NCBI GenBank assembly: GCA_965226565.1
Contig: CBDDDI010000005.1
Location: forward strand, 62,001 to 126,000
Origin: SZUA-444 sp965226565
GTDB lineage: Bacteria; Bacillota; Clostridia; Oscillospirales; Ruminococcaceae
DNA: 64,000 nucleotides
Direction of reading: 5' to 3'
In this document: positions 7,963-15,038 of the stretch, one piece after another
Layout: each line of letters starts with the position of its first letter
Position numbering within the stretch: the stretch's first letter is position 1
Position numbers and translations under genes: made by a program
The notes under the pieces: model-generated
Told to the model about the DNA's origin: nothing
What the model saw: the letters and a program-made list of their open reading frames with translations, nothing else
Database searches by the model: none

Positions 7963-8712
7963 TTATGAATAATTTATTTTATATGTTTGTGAATTCTCAC
8001 TTGTAAATTTAAGCTTTGCTCTACTATTTTTTTCATTTGCTACACCATATCTAGCACAAACAGATAAATTCATTGAATATCTTTCTTTAAATGCTGTCCA
8101 ATCAAAACTTCCATATTGATATGATGAATTAAATAAAATCATATTTCTTTTACTCTTATTATTAAAATCTAACCTATTTGATATATAATCAAAAGAAGAT
8201 TTATAAAGAAATTCGCTAAAATTACTATCATCACATATATTACAAAAATCACTACTATAACTTAAACCTGATCCTACTATCCTATCTCTTAAATTCCAAT
8301 TATATTCAAATACATCTAAAAAAGCATTTTTAGGATTATTATCCTGAAAAACACATTCTTCTGGAAGTTTAGAAGATAAATTTAAATATTGAGAAAATCC
8401 ATAATAATTCTTATTTTTTTTATTTTTAAATTTTGTAGGTTCCATATTTAATTTTACAAGAATCGAATTATAATTTTTTCCATCAATTCTTTCTGGATAT
8501 TTATATTTATCAATAAATACATGAGTATAGCCTATAACAGTATCCTTACTTATTTTTTTATCATCACCAGTATATTTTACTTTTAATGTTCTTTTATAAT
8601 CATAATCTTCAAAATCTTTTAGTTCTGCATTTTCTGCAAAAACTGATGAAACATTTATAATTAATGATATTAATGAAACAAATATTAATAATAAAACTGA
8701 TTTTTTTATCAT
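7963..8712 (-). CDS. Secreted protein of unknown function
   Basis: The frame is open further upstream, but AAAGGAG precedes the ATG at 8712, giving 249 residues. MIKKSVLLLIFVSLISLI and the following SSVFA form a clear signal peptide of about 26 residues with cleavage after VFA. The mature part is Lys-, Tyr-, Asn- and Phe-rich with few Cys (including FCNIC near the middle), and ends in a beta-rich segment. I do not recognise a family. It is first in a two-gene unit with the anchored protein after it. Possibilities include a surface toxin or a bacteriocin-like protein with a membrane partner, but no motif supports a specific function. Confidence 0.7.
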   Translation of the reverse strand: MIKKSVLLLIFVSLISLIINVSSVFAENAELKDFEDYDYKRTLKVKYTGDDKKISKDTVIGYTHVFIDKYKYPERIDGKNYNSILVKLNMEPTKFKNKKNKNYYGFSQYLNLSSKLPEECVFQDNNPKNAFLDVFEYNWNLRDRIVGSGLSYSSDFCNICDDSNFSEFLYKSSFDYISNRLDFNNKSKRNMILFNSSYQYGSFDWTAFKERYSMNLSVCARYGVANEKNSRAKLKFTSENSQTYKINYS

Positions 8713-8812
8713 AAATCTTATTCTCCTTTTATAATTAAAACAATTCTCTAGCAATATTTCTAATCTTTTACATAATTTTACCATTTTTAAGATTAAATGT
8801 CAATTATCAAAT

Positions 8813-8845
8813 AAAAAAATTACTGCTTAGAACAAACAGTAATTT
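8813..8845 (-). terminator. Terminator of the glnA-like/nitR-like operon
   Basis: On the minus strand AAATTACTG pairs with CAGTAATTT (8837-8845 and 8817-8825) across an 11-base loop and continues into T residues, just after the ANTAR gene stop. Confidence 0.85.
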
Positions 8846-8853
8846 ATATATTA

Positions 8854-9423
8854 TTAATTTTCATAAGTCTTAAGTATATTTTCTGCAACTTCGCGTTTAG
8901 ATTTTCTTGAATCCATTGCTTTTTTCTCAAGATATTTATGCGCCTGAATTTCACTCATATTCAAATGTGAAATAAGCAAACATTTTGCTCTATCAATAAT
9001 ACGAATATCTTCAATTTTCTTTGTAAGTTTAGTATTATCTTTTTGTATTTTCTTAAGTCTTGCATTTGTTGCTTTTGAAATTTTTAATGCTATCCAAAGC
9101 AAATTTTTACTTATCGGTTTTGGAACAGTTATAACTCCAAAATCTTCAACATTACTTGAAATATACTCATAAATATCATTTTTAACAATTAATATTACTT
9201 GACCAGTCCCGTTTGTTATAAGCTCTTTTGCTAATGATTCGCCTGACTCATTATAAACAGGACTGTTAATTATAAATAAATCATAATCATAATCAAGTGC
9301 TAATCTTCTTGCATCACCACATGTTTTAGCTATAGTTACATTTTTACAAGAAAATTTTTTCATAATATGAAGTATTGTTTCAGCACTTTTTTCTGTATAG
9401 GAAACAATTAAAACACTCTCCAA
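8854..9423 (-). CDS. ANTAR-domain RNA-binding antiterminator, NitR-like, with pseudo-receiver
   Basis: About 189 residues: an N-terminal receiver-like domain (1-118) and a C-terminal ANTAR RNA-binding domain (127-187; RAKCLLISHLNMSEIQAHKY followed by RKSKREVAENIL). ANTAR proteins bind leader hairpins with six-base loops and prevent terminator formation. The receiver lacks its chemistry: the acidic pair is Ser8-Tyr9 and the phospho-acceptor is Asn53 (DLFIINSP); only the KP motif (Lys102) remains. Phosphorylation is therefore unlikely. The frame can open at GTG 9432, but AAAGGTG lies 6 bases before TTG 9423, which I prefer. It is co-transcribed 16 bases behind the glnA-like gene, the arrangement known as glnA-nitR in Clostridium saccharobutylicum. 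Likely targets are the four leaders listed here. Confidence 0.9.
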   Translation of the reverse strand: MESVLIVSYTEKSAETILHIMKKFSCKNVTIAKTCGDARRLALDYDYDLFIINSPVYNESGESLAKELITNGTGQVILIVKNDIYEYISSNVEDFGVITVPKPISKNLLWIALKISKATNARLKKIQKDNTKLTKKIEDIRIIDRAKCLLISHLNMSEIQAHKYLEKKAMDSRKSKREVAENILKTYEN

Positions 9424-9439
9424 ATTTATCACCTTTCAA

Positions 9440-10750
9440 TTACAATTGTTCAAAATATGTGTTTTGATAATAAAGAGCTTTATTAGAAGCATTTTCAAAT
9501 TCATCGTATTCTTTTCTTTTAATTTTTATATATTTATCTAAAAATTCTTTATTTAAATGTTTTCTAACAAATTCACTTTTTTCTGCTAAATCTATAGCCT
9601 CTTTTAGATTTTTTGGCAAAGAATCTAAACTATCTACTATTCCATTTAAACTTTCTACATTTTCATCAAATGATTTTGGTAAACTCAATTTATTTTCTAT
9701 TCCATACATTCCTGCATATAAAATTAAAGAAAAAGCCAAATATGGATTTAATGTTGCATCAGGAGAACGAAGTTCCATACGTTCATTACCTTTACTTACA
9801 ACTGGAACTTTAATAAGATGAGAATAGTTTTTAAGTGGTGAGGATTCTAATTTAGTTGGTTCAAATTGTTCCAAACGTTCATATGAATTATTATTAGGAT
9901 TTAAAAAGAGAGTTATTTCAGGAATTTTTTCTAAAACACCAGCTATAAAATATTTAGCATATTTAAAATTCTCTGAATTTTTATCACTAAAAATATTAAC
10001 TCCATCTTTATAAATAAGCATATTTATATGCATTCCATTTCCGATTTTATCTAAAAAAGGTTTAGGCATAAAAGATGCAAATAATCCATTTCTTGCAACA
10101 ATTGATTTTACAACTGATTTAAAAGTTAAAAAATGATCTGCACTAGTTAAAACATCACTAGCTTTAAAATTAATTTGATTTTGTCCTGGTCCTTTTTCAT
10201 GATAAGATGATTTTGGATTTAATCCCATTTCTTCAAGACACAAACATATTTCACGTCGTATATTTTCACCTTTATCAATTGGAGAAATATCTAAATATCC
10301 TCCATTATCTAATGTACTTAAAGTTGGATCGTCTGTTTCAGTAGTTTTAAAAAGATAAAATTCACATTCAGTACCAATTTGACAATTAAATCCTAAACTT
10401 TTCATATTTTCTATAGCATTTTTAAGAATAAATCTACCATCACTTTTAAAAGAAGTTTTATCAGATTTTTTTATATCACAATAAAAACGCAATACTGAAT
10501 TCATATTTGGACGCCAAGGTAATAAAGATAAAGTATTCATATCAGGAAATAACAATAAATCAGAATTATTATCATCAGAAAAAGCATTTATAGTAGAAGA
10601 ATCAAATGGAATTCCATTTTCAAATGCTTCCTCAATTTCACTTGCCATAATAGAAATATTTTTTTGATTACCAAAAGGCTCACAAAATCCTAATCTAATA
10701 AATTTCACATCATTTTCTTCTATAAATTCATAGATATCATTATTTATCAT
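9440..10750 (-). CDS. Type I glutamine synthetase homologue with altered active site
   Basis: 436 residues from ATG 10750 (9 bases after AGGAG; the frame also opens at TTG 10759). The fold-defining motifs of type I glutamine synthetase are present: D50 in PFDSS, E128/E130 in GTECEF, E185, H241 in GNGMH, NSY-x-RL with R292, and E326/R328 in RMELRSPD. Aligned to the Salmonella enzyme from memory, three invariant positions differ. Q192 replaces the metal-binding Glu220 (GPGQNQ instead of GQHE/GQNE), Y309 replaces Arg339 and K314 replaces Arg344 of NRSASIRIP. Catalysis is thus doubtful, and a regulatory or altered-substrate role is possible. It is co-transcribed with the ANTAR gene and diverges from glnN, which looks like the active enzyme. 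Confidence 0.85.
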   Translation of the reverse strand: MINNDIYEFIEENDVKFIRLGFCEPFGNQKNISIMASEIEEAFENGIPFDSSTINAFSDDNNSDLLLFPDMNTLSLLPWRPNMNSVLRFYCDIKKSDKTSFKSDGRFILKNAIENMKSLGFNCQIGTECEFYLFKTTETDDPTLSTLDNGGYLDISPIDKGENIRREICLCLEEMGLNPKSSYHEKGPGQNQINFKASDVLTSADHFLTFKSVVKSIVARNGLFASFMPKPFLDKIGNGMHINMLIYKDGVNIFSDKNSENFKYAKYFIAGVLEKIPEITLFLNPNNNSYERLEQFEPTKLESSPLKNYSHLIKVPVVSKGNERMELRSPDATLNPYLAFSLILYAGMYGIENKLSLPKSFDENVESLNGIVDSLDSLPKNLKEAIDLAEKSEFVRKHLNKEFLDKYIKIKRKEYDEFENASNKALYYQNTYFEQL

Positions 10751-10771
10751 TAAATTCAACTCCTAAAATAT

Positions 10772-10850
10772 AAAAATGCTTATCAAATATCGCAAAATCT
10801 CTTCTAAAATTAAAAGCAAATAATCTAATATTTAATAAACACCATTGTTT
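10772..10850 (-). promoter_or_regulatory. ANTAR-type attenuator in the glnA-like/nitR leader
   Basis: On the minus strand AAAC-AATGGT-GTTT (10850 to 10837) is a hairpin with a six-base loop having A1 and G4. Its 3' arm overlaps the 5' arm (10830-10841) of a 12-pair stem whose other arm is 10777-10788 (two G-T pairs), followed by TTTTTAT. The two structures exclude each other. The loop between the terminator arms is long (about 41 bases), which makes this the weakest of the four leaders. Confidence 0.6.
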
Positions 10851-10860
10851 TTTTCTTTTA

Positions 10861-10889
10861 AGTTTATCTTAAAATTATTTGTTTGTCAA
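10861..10889 (-). promoter_or_regulatory. Promoter of the glnA-like/nitR operon
   Basis: On the minus strand TTGACA (10889-10884), 17 bases, TAAACT (10866-10861). The same unusual -10 hexamer TAAACT is used by the divergent glnN promoter. The predicted transcript start lies only a few bases before the ANTAR-type hairpin. Confidence 0.75.
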
Positions 10890-10933
10890 TTAAATTTAAT
10901 TATATTCTTCCATAAATAAACTGAAAAAATGTA

Positions 10934-10962
10934 TTGACAAATTTATATTTTTATGATAAACT
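10934..10962 (+). promoter_or_regulatory. Promoter of glnN
   Basis: TTGACA (10934-10939), 17-base spacer, TAAACT (10957-10962). It matches the divergent glnA-like promoter in both hexamers and spacing. The expected start of transcription falls about 5 bases before the antiterminator hairpin. Confidence 0.75.
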
Positions 10963-10973
10963 GTGAATCGTAG

Positions 10974-11018
10974 ACAACAAAGACGTTGTGAACTTAACTG
11001 TTCATAGCGTCTTTTTTT
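10974..11018 (+). promoter_or_regulatory. ANTAR-type attenuator in the glnN leader
   Basis: ACAAC-AAAGAC-GTTGT (10974-10989) is a five-pair hairpin with a six-base loop having A1 and G4. It overlaps the 5' arm (10980-10993) of a 14-pair terminator stem (3' arm 11000-11013, two G-T pairs, six-base loop) followed by seven T residues. Binding of the ANTAR protein to the first hairpin would block the terminator and allow glnN expression. Confidence 0.85.
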
Positions 11019-11043
11019 ATTTTTTGATTGGAGGATAATTTTT

Positions 11044-13131
11044 ATGGATAAGATTCCTGGATTATTTGGAAGTATGGTTTTTAACGATGAAATTATGCAA
11101 AATAAATTACCTAAAGACATATATAAAGCATTAAAGAAAACTATTGAACTTGGAAAACACTTAGAACTTGATGTTGCTAATGTTGTTGCAGCAGCAATGA
11201 AAGATTGGGCTGTAGAAAAAGGTGTAACTCATTTCACACATTGGTTCCATCCTATGACAGGTACTACTGCTGAAAAACATGATAGCTTTATATCTTCTGT
11301 TTCTAACGGAAATGTTATAATGAAATTTTCTGGAACTGAATTAGTTAGAGGAGAACCTGATGCATCATCTTTTCCTAATGGCGGAATAAGAAGTACTTTT
11401 GAAGCAAGAGGTTATACAATTTGGGACACAACATCTTATGCATTTATAAAAGATAATACACTTTATATTCCAACTGCTTTTTGCTCTTATTCAGGAGAAG
11501 CTTTAGACAAAAAAACTCCACTTTTAAGATCAATGGAAGCAATTAATACTCAAGCTTTAAGAATTCTACGTTTGTTTGGAAATACAGATGTAAAAAGAGT
11601 TAATTCAACTGTAGGACCTGAACAAGAATATTTTTTAATAGATAAAAGTTTATATTTAAAAAGACCTGATTTAATGTATTGTGGAAGAACACTTTTTGGA
11701 GCAAAACCACCTAAAGGTCAAGAACTTGATGATCATTATTTTGGAGCTATTAAACCAAGAGTCGCAGCTTTTATGCAAGAACTTGACGAAGAGCTTTGGA
11801 AACTTGGAATTATGGCAAAAACAAAACATAATGAAGTTGCACCAGCTCAACATGAACTTGCACCAATTTTTACAACAACTAATATTTCTGCTGATCATAA
11901 CCAACTTACAATGGAGCTTATGAAAAGCATTGCTGATAAACACGATCTTGCTTGTTTGCTTCATGAAAAACCATTTGCAGGAGTTAATGGATCTGGAAAA
12001 CACAATAACTGGTCACTTTCCACTGACACTGGAGCTAATTTATTAGAACCAGGTGAAACACCTTATGAAAATGCACAGTTTGTACTATTTTTAGTAGCTG
12101 TAATTAAAGCTGTTAACGAATATCAAGACTTACTTCGTATTTCTGTTGCAAATGCAGGAAATGATCATAGACTTGGTGGAAATGAAGCACCTCCTGCTAT
12201 TGTTTCAATATTTCTTGGTGATGAACTTACAGAAATATTAAACTCTCTTGAAAAAGATACAGATTATGAAGGTGTTGATAAACTCCAAATGGAACTTGGA
12301 GCAACTGTTTTACCTCATTTTCCAAAAGATACTACAGATAGAAACAGAACATCTCCATTTGCATTTACAGGAAATAAATTTGAATTTAGGATGCTTGGAT
12401 CAACATTCTCAATTTCAGGTCCTAACATAGTTCTAAATACAATAGTTGCTGAAATTCTTAATGGATTTGCTGATGAATTAGAAAATGCAAAAGATTTTAA
12501 TATAGAGTTAACAAAACTGGTTAGAAAAACTATTAAAGAAAACAAAAAAATTATTTTTAATGGCAACAACTATTCTGATGAATGGGTTAAAGAAGCTGAA
12601 AAACGTGGATTGCTAAATTTAAAAACTACTGTGGATGCACTTCCTGAATTTATTAAACCTAAAAATATAGAAGTTTTCAAAAAACACAATGTATTTACAG
12701 AAAATGAAACTCTTTCACGTTATGAAATTTTGATGGAAAATTACCAAAAGACAATACACATTGAAGCATTAGCTTTTGCAGAAATTATTAAAAAAGATAT
12801 TTTAGGATTCTCTTTAAGTTTCCAAAAAGAACTTTTAGAAATTCTGACAAACAAAAAATCAATTGGAGTTAACAGCTATTTAGAAGAAAAACTAATAGAG
12901 AAATGTTCTTATCTATCAAAAGAAATTTACTCTCAATTAGAAAAACTTGAAAGCAAATTAGTTGAAACAAAAAATATAACTGATTCATTAGAACTAGGTA
13001 AATTCTATAGAGAAACAATTTTTATTTTAATGACTGAAATAAGAGTTATGGTAGATGAACTTGAATTATTAATACCTAAAAAACATTGGACACTACCAAC
13101 ATATGGCGAACTACTATACAGCGTAAACTAA
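11044..13131 (+). CDS. glnN: Type III glutamine synthetase
   Basis: GlnN makes glutamine from glutamate, ammonia and ATP. The 695 residues are typical of the large type III enzymes of anaerobes. N-terminal signatures are PGLFGSMVFND and VTHFTHWFHPMTG. Catalytic-core motifs are intact: GPEQEYFL, EVAPAQHELAP, GVNGSGKHNNWSL, and the C-terminal DRNRTSPFAFTGNKFEFR. ATG 11044 follows TTGGAGG. Expression should be governed by the leader attenuator. amtB-PII follows after 64 bases with only an attenuator between them, so read-through from glnN probably drives amtB. In contrast to the type I homologue on the other strand, I see no lost active-site residue, so this is probably the working glutamine synthetase. 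Confidence 0.97.
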   Translation: MDKIPGLFGSMVFNDEIMQNKLPKDIYKALKKTIELGKHLELDVANVVAAAMKDWAVEKGVTHFTHWFHPMTGTTAEKHDSFISSVSNGNVIMKFSGTELVRGEPDASSFPNGGIRSTFEARGYTIWDTTSYAFIKDNTLYIPTAFCSYSGEALDKKTPLLRSMEAINTQALRILRLFGNTDVKRVNSTVGPEQEYFLIDKSLYLKRPDLMYCGRTLFGAKPPKGQELDDHYFGAIKPRVAAFMQELDEELWKLGIMAKTKHNEVAPAQHELAPIFTTTNISADHNQLTMELMKSIADKHDLACLLHEKPFAGVNGSGKHNNWSLSTDTGANLLEPGETPYENAQFVLFLVAVIKAVNEYQDLLRISVANAGNDHRLGGNEAPPAIVSIFLGDELTEILNSLEKDTDYEGVDKLQMELGATVLPHFPKDTTDRNRTSPFAFTGNKFEFRMLGSTFSISGPNIVLNTIVAEILNGFADELENAKDFNIELTKLVRKTIKENKKIIFNGNNYSDEWVKEAEKRGLLNLKTTVDALPEFIKPKNIEVFKKHNVFTENETLSRYEILMENYQKTIHIEALAFAEIIKKDILGFSLSFQKELLEILTNKKSIGVNSYLEEKLIEKCSYLSKEIYSQLEKLESKLVETKNITDSLELGKFYRETIFILMTEIRVMVDELELLIPKKHWTLPTYGELLYSVN

Positions 13132-13137
13132 ATATTT

Positions 13138-13180
13138 CACAATGAGGTGTACTTACTTTTTAAGATAAGTACGCCTTTTT
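13138..13180 (+). promoter_or_regulatory. ANTAR-type attenuator between glnN and amtB
   Basis: CAC-AATGAG-GTG (13138-13149) has the same AATGAG loop as the gltB leader, though only three stem pairs. It overlaps the 5' arm (13145-13155) of an 11-pair terminator whose 3' arm is 13166-13176, with one G-T pair and five T residues. There is no obvious promoter between the genes, so this should control read-through from glnN. Confidence 0.7.
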
Positions 13181-13195
13181 ATTTTAGGAGGTTTT

Positions 13196-14839
13196 ATGGA
13201 ATTTTCATCAATTAACACAATATGGACATTAATTGCAGCAATGCTAGTATTTTTTATGCAAGCTGGTTTTACAATGGTAGAAACAGGTTTTACTCGAGCA
13301 AAAAATGCCGGAAATATTATAATGAAAAACCTTATGGATTTTTCACTCGGATCAATAGCATTTTGGATATTCGGATTTGGACTTATGTTTGCTGGCAACG
13401 GATTATTTATCGGAGGATTAGATCTATTTACTAAAGGAGATTATAGTAGCACCATTCCATCTGCAGCTTTTATAATTTTCCAAACAGTATTTTGTGCAAC
13501 AGCATCAACAATTGTTTCAGGAGCAATGGCAGAAAGAACTAAATTCTCATCATACTGTATATGTAGCGTTATTTTAAGTGCTGTCATATATCCAATTTCA
13601 GGTCATTGGATTTGGGGAGGCGGATGGCTTTCACAAATAGGATTCCATGATTTCGCAGGTTCAACAGCAGTACATATGCTAGGAGGAGTTGCAGCACTTG
13701 TAGGCGCAAAAATACTAGGACCTCGTATTGGAAAATATTCAAAAAGTGGCAAATCAAAAGCAATTCCTGGGCATAGTTTAACTCTAGGTGCATTAGGTGT
13801 ATTTATTTTATGGTTTTGTTGGTTTGGATTTAACGGTGGATCTACTGTTTCTATGACAGGAAATGCAGTAAAAACTGCATCTAATATTTTGATTACAACA
13901 AATATTTCAGCAGCTGTAGCAACTGTTACAGTTATGATTATTACATGGATAAGATATAAAAAACCTGATGTTTCTATGACTTTAAATGGTTCTTTAGCAG
14001 GATTAGTAGCAATAACAGCTGGATGTGACCAAGTCTCTCCTACTGGATCATTTTTCATTGGATTAATTGCTGGTTTTGTAGTTGTATTTGGTATAGAATT
14101 TATAGAAAAGATTATTAAAATTGATGATCCTGTTGGAGCAATTGGTGTACACGGAATGTGTGGTGCTATAGGAACTATTTTAGTTGGTGTTTTCTCAACT
14201 CAAAAAGGAATTTTATATGGTGGAAGCTTCAAATTTCTTGGCGTTCAAATAATTGGAGTTTTATCAGTTGCAATTTGGGTTGGTATAACTATGACGATTG
14301 TTTTTAAAATTATTGAAAAAACAATTGGTCTTCGAGTTACAAAAGAAGAAGAAATTGCTGGACTTGATATTGAAGAACATGGTATCATAAATTCGTATGC
14401 AGATTTCATGCCTATAGATACTAACATTAAAAGCACTAATACTATTTTAAAATCTGAGACAATTCCTGTTGTTGATAATTCATCTTCAGATCTAACAATG
14501 AAAAAAATTATTGTTATTACTAATCAAGCAAAATTTGAAAAATTAAAATTTGCTTTAGATAATATTGGTATAACTGGCATGACAGTAACACATGTTTTAG
14601 GATATGGCATGCAAAAAGGTAATATGTACCGTGGTGTTGAAGTAGAAACTTCTTTACGTCCAAAAATTAAAATAGAAATTGTTATAGCTAAAACACCTGT
14701 AGAAAAAATTATTTCTACAATTAAAAATGCATTATACACAGGTAATATTGGAGATGGTAAAATATTTATTTATGATATAAAAAAAGTAATTAAAGTTAGA
14801 ACAGGCGAAGAAGATTATGATGCACTACAAGACGAATAA
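13196..14839 (+). CDS. amtB: Ammonium transporter fused to a PII signalling domain
   Basis: 547 residues. Residues 1 to about 400 are an Amt channel with 11 expected membrane helices; visible hallmarks are MQAGFTMVETGFTRAKNAGN and the pore region DFAGSTAVHMLGG and GVHGMCGAIG, the latter two carrying the twin pore histidines. Residues 435-547 are a complete PII (GlnB/GlnK) domain: MKKIIVITN start, GYGMQKG, the T-loop, and IGDGKIF followed by VRTGE for nucleotide binding. The T-loop reads YRGVEVET, so the uridylylated Tyr51 of enteric PII is Val here. ATG 13196 follows TAGGAGG. The PII domain probably gates the channel in cis by sensing ATP/ADP and 2-oxoglutarate. Amt-PII fusions are known but uncommon. 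Confidence 0.95.
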   Translation: MEFSSINTIWTLIAAMLVFFMQAGFTMVETGFTRAKNAGNIIMKNLMDFSLGSIAFWIFGFGLMFAGNGLFIGGLDLFTKGDYSSTIPSAAFIIFQTVFCATASTIVSGAMAERTKFSSYCICSVILSAVIYPISGHWIWGGGWLSQIGFHDFAGSTAVHMLGGVAALVGAKILGPRIGKYSKSGKSKAIPGHSLTLGALGVFILWFCWFGFNGGSTVSMTGNAVKTASNILITTNISAAVATVTVMIITWIRYKKPDVSMTLNGSLAGLVAITAGCDQVSPTGSFFIGLIAGFVVVFGIEFIEKIIKIDDPVGAIGVHGMCGAIGTILVGVFSTQKGILYGGSFKFLGVQIIGVLSVAIWVGITMTIVFKIIEKTIGLRVTKEEEIAGLDIEEHGIINSYADFMPIDTNIKSTNTILKSETIPVVDNSSSDLTMKKIIVITNQAKFEKLKFALDNIGITGMTVTHVLGYGMQKGNMYRGVEVETSLRPKIKIEIVIAKTPVEKIISTIKNALYTGNIGDGKIFIYDIKKVIKVRTGEEDYDALQDE

Positions 14840-14850
14840 TTAAAATAAAA

Positions 14851-14887
14851 AAGCAGTAGAAATTAGTTATAAAAGTTTCTGCTGCTT
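14851..14887 (+). terminator. Hairpin after amtB-PII
   Basis: AAGCAGTAGAAA (14851-14862) pairs with TTTCTGCTGCTT (14876-14887) with one G-T pair. The following T tract is poor, so termination may be partial and some transcription may continue towards gltB. Confidence 0.5.
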
Positions 14888-14903
14888 ATATTTGATAAAC
14901 AAC

Positions 14904-14932
14904 TTGAAATCTTTAATAAAGTATGATATAAT
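14904..14932 (+). promoter_or_regulatory. Promoter of gltBD
   Basis: TTGAAA (14904-14909), 17 bases, then TATAAT (14927-14932). The predicted transcript begins about 14 bases before the antiterminator hairpin. Confidence 0.75.
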
Positions 14933-14952
14933 TACAAATGTAAATATTAAAG

Positions 14953-15016
14953 CGACAATGAGGTCGTACATATAAACATTCTTTTAGGAGTGTTTTTTAT
15001 GTACGACCTCATTTTT
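14953..15016 (+). promoter_or_regulatory. ANTAR-type attenuator in the gltB leader
   Basis: CGAC-AATGAG-GTCG (14953-14966) is a four-pair hairpin with loop A1 and G4. It overlaps the 5' arm (14958-14971) of a perfect 14-pair stem whose 3' arm is 14999-15012, followed by T residues. A secondary hairpin (ACATTC/GAGTGT) fills the terminator loop. This is the clearest of the four attenuators. Confidence 0.88.
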
Positions 15017-15038
15017 ATTTTTAAATAGGAGGACTAAT

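Noticed and set aside
11671..12003. Antisense frame inside glnN, and similar long antisense frames in other genes
   Set aside because: No ribosome binding sites or family resemblance; they are mirror images of strongly supported coding sequences.
14840..15038. Glutamine riboswitch before gltB or glnN
   Set aside because: The leaders contain an ANTAR-type hairpin plus terminator and none of the conserved glutamine aptamer blocks.
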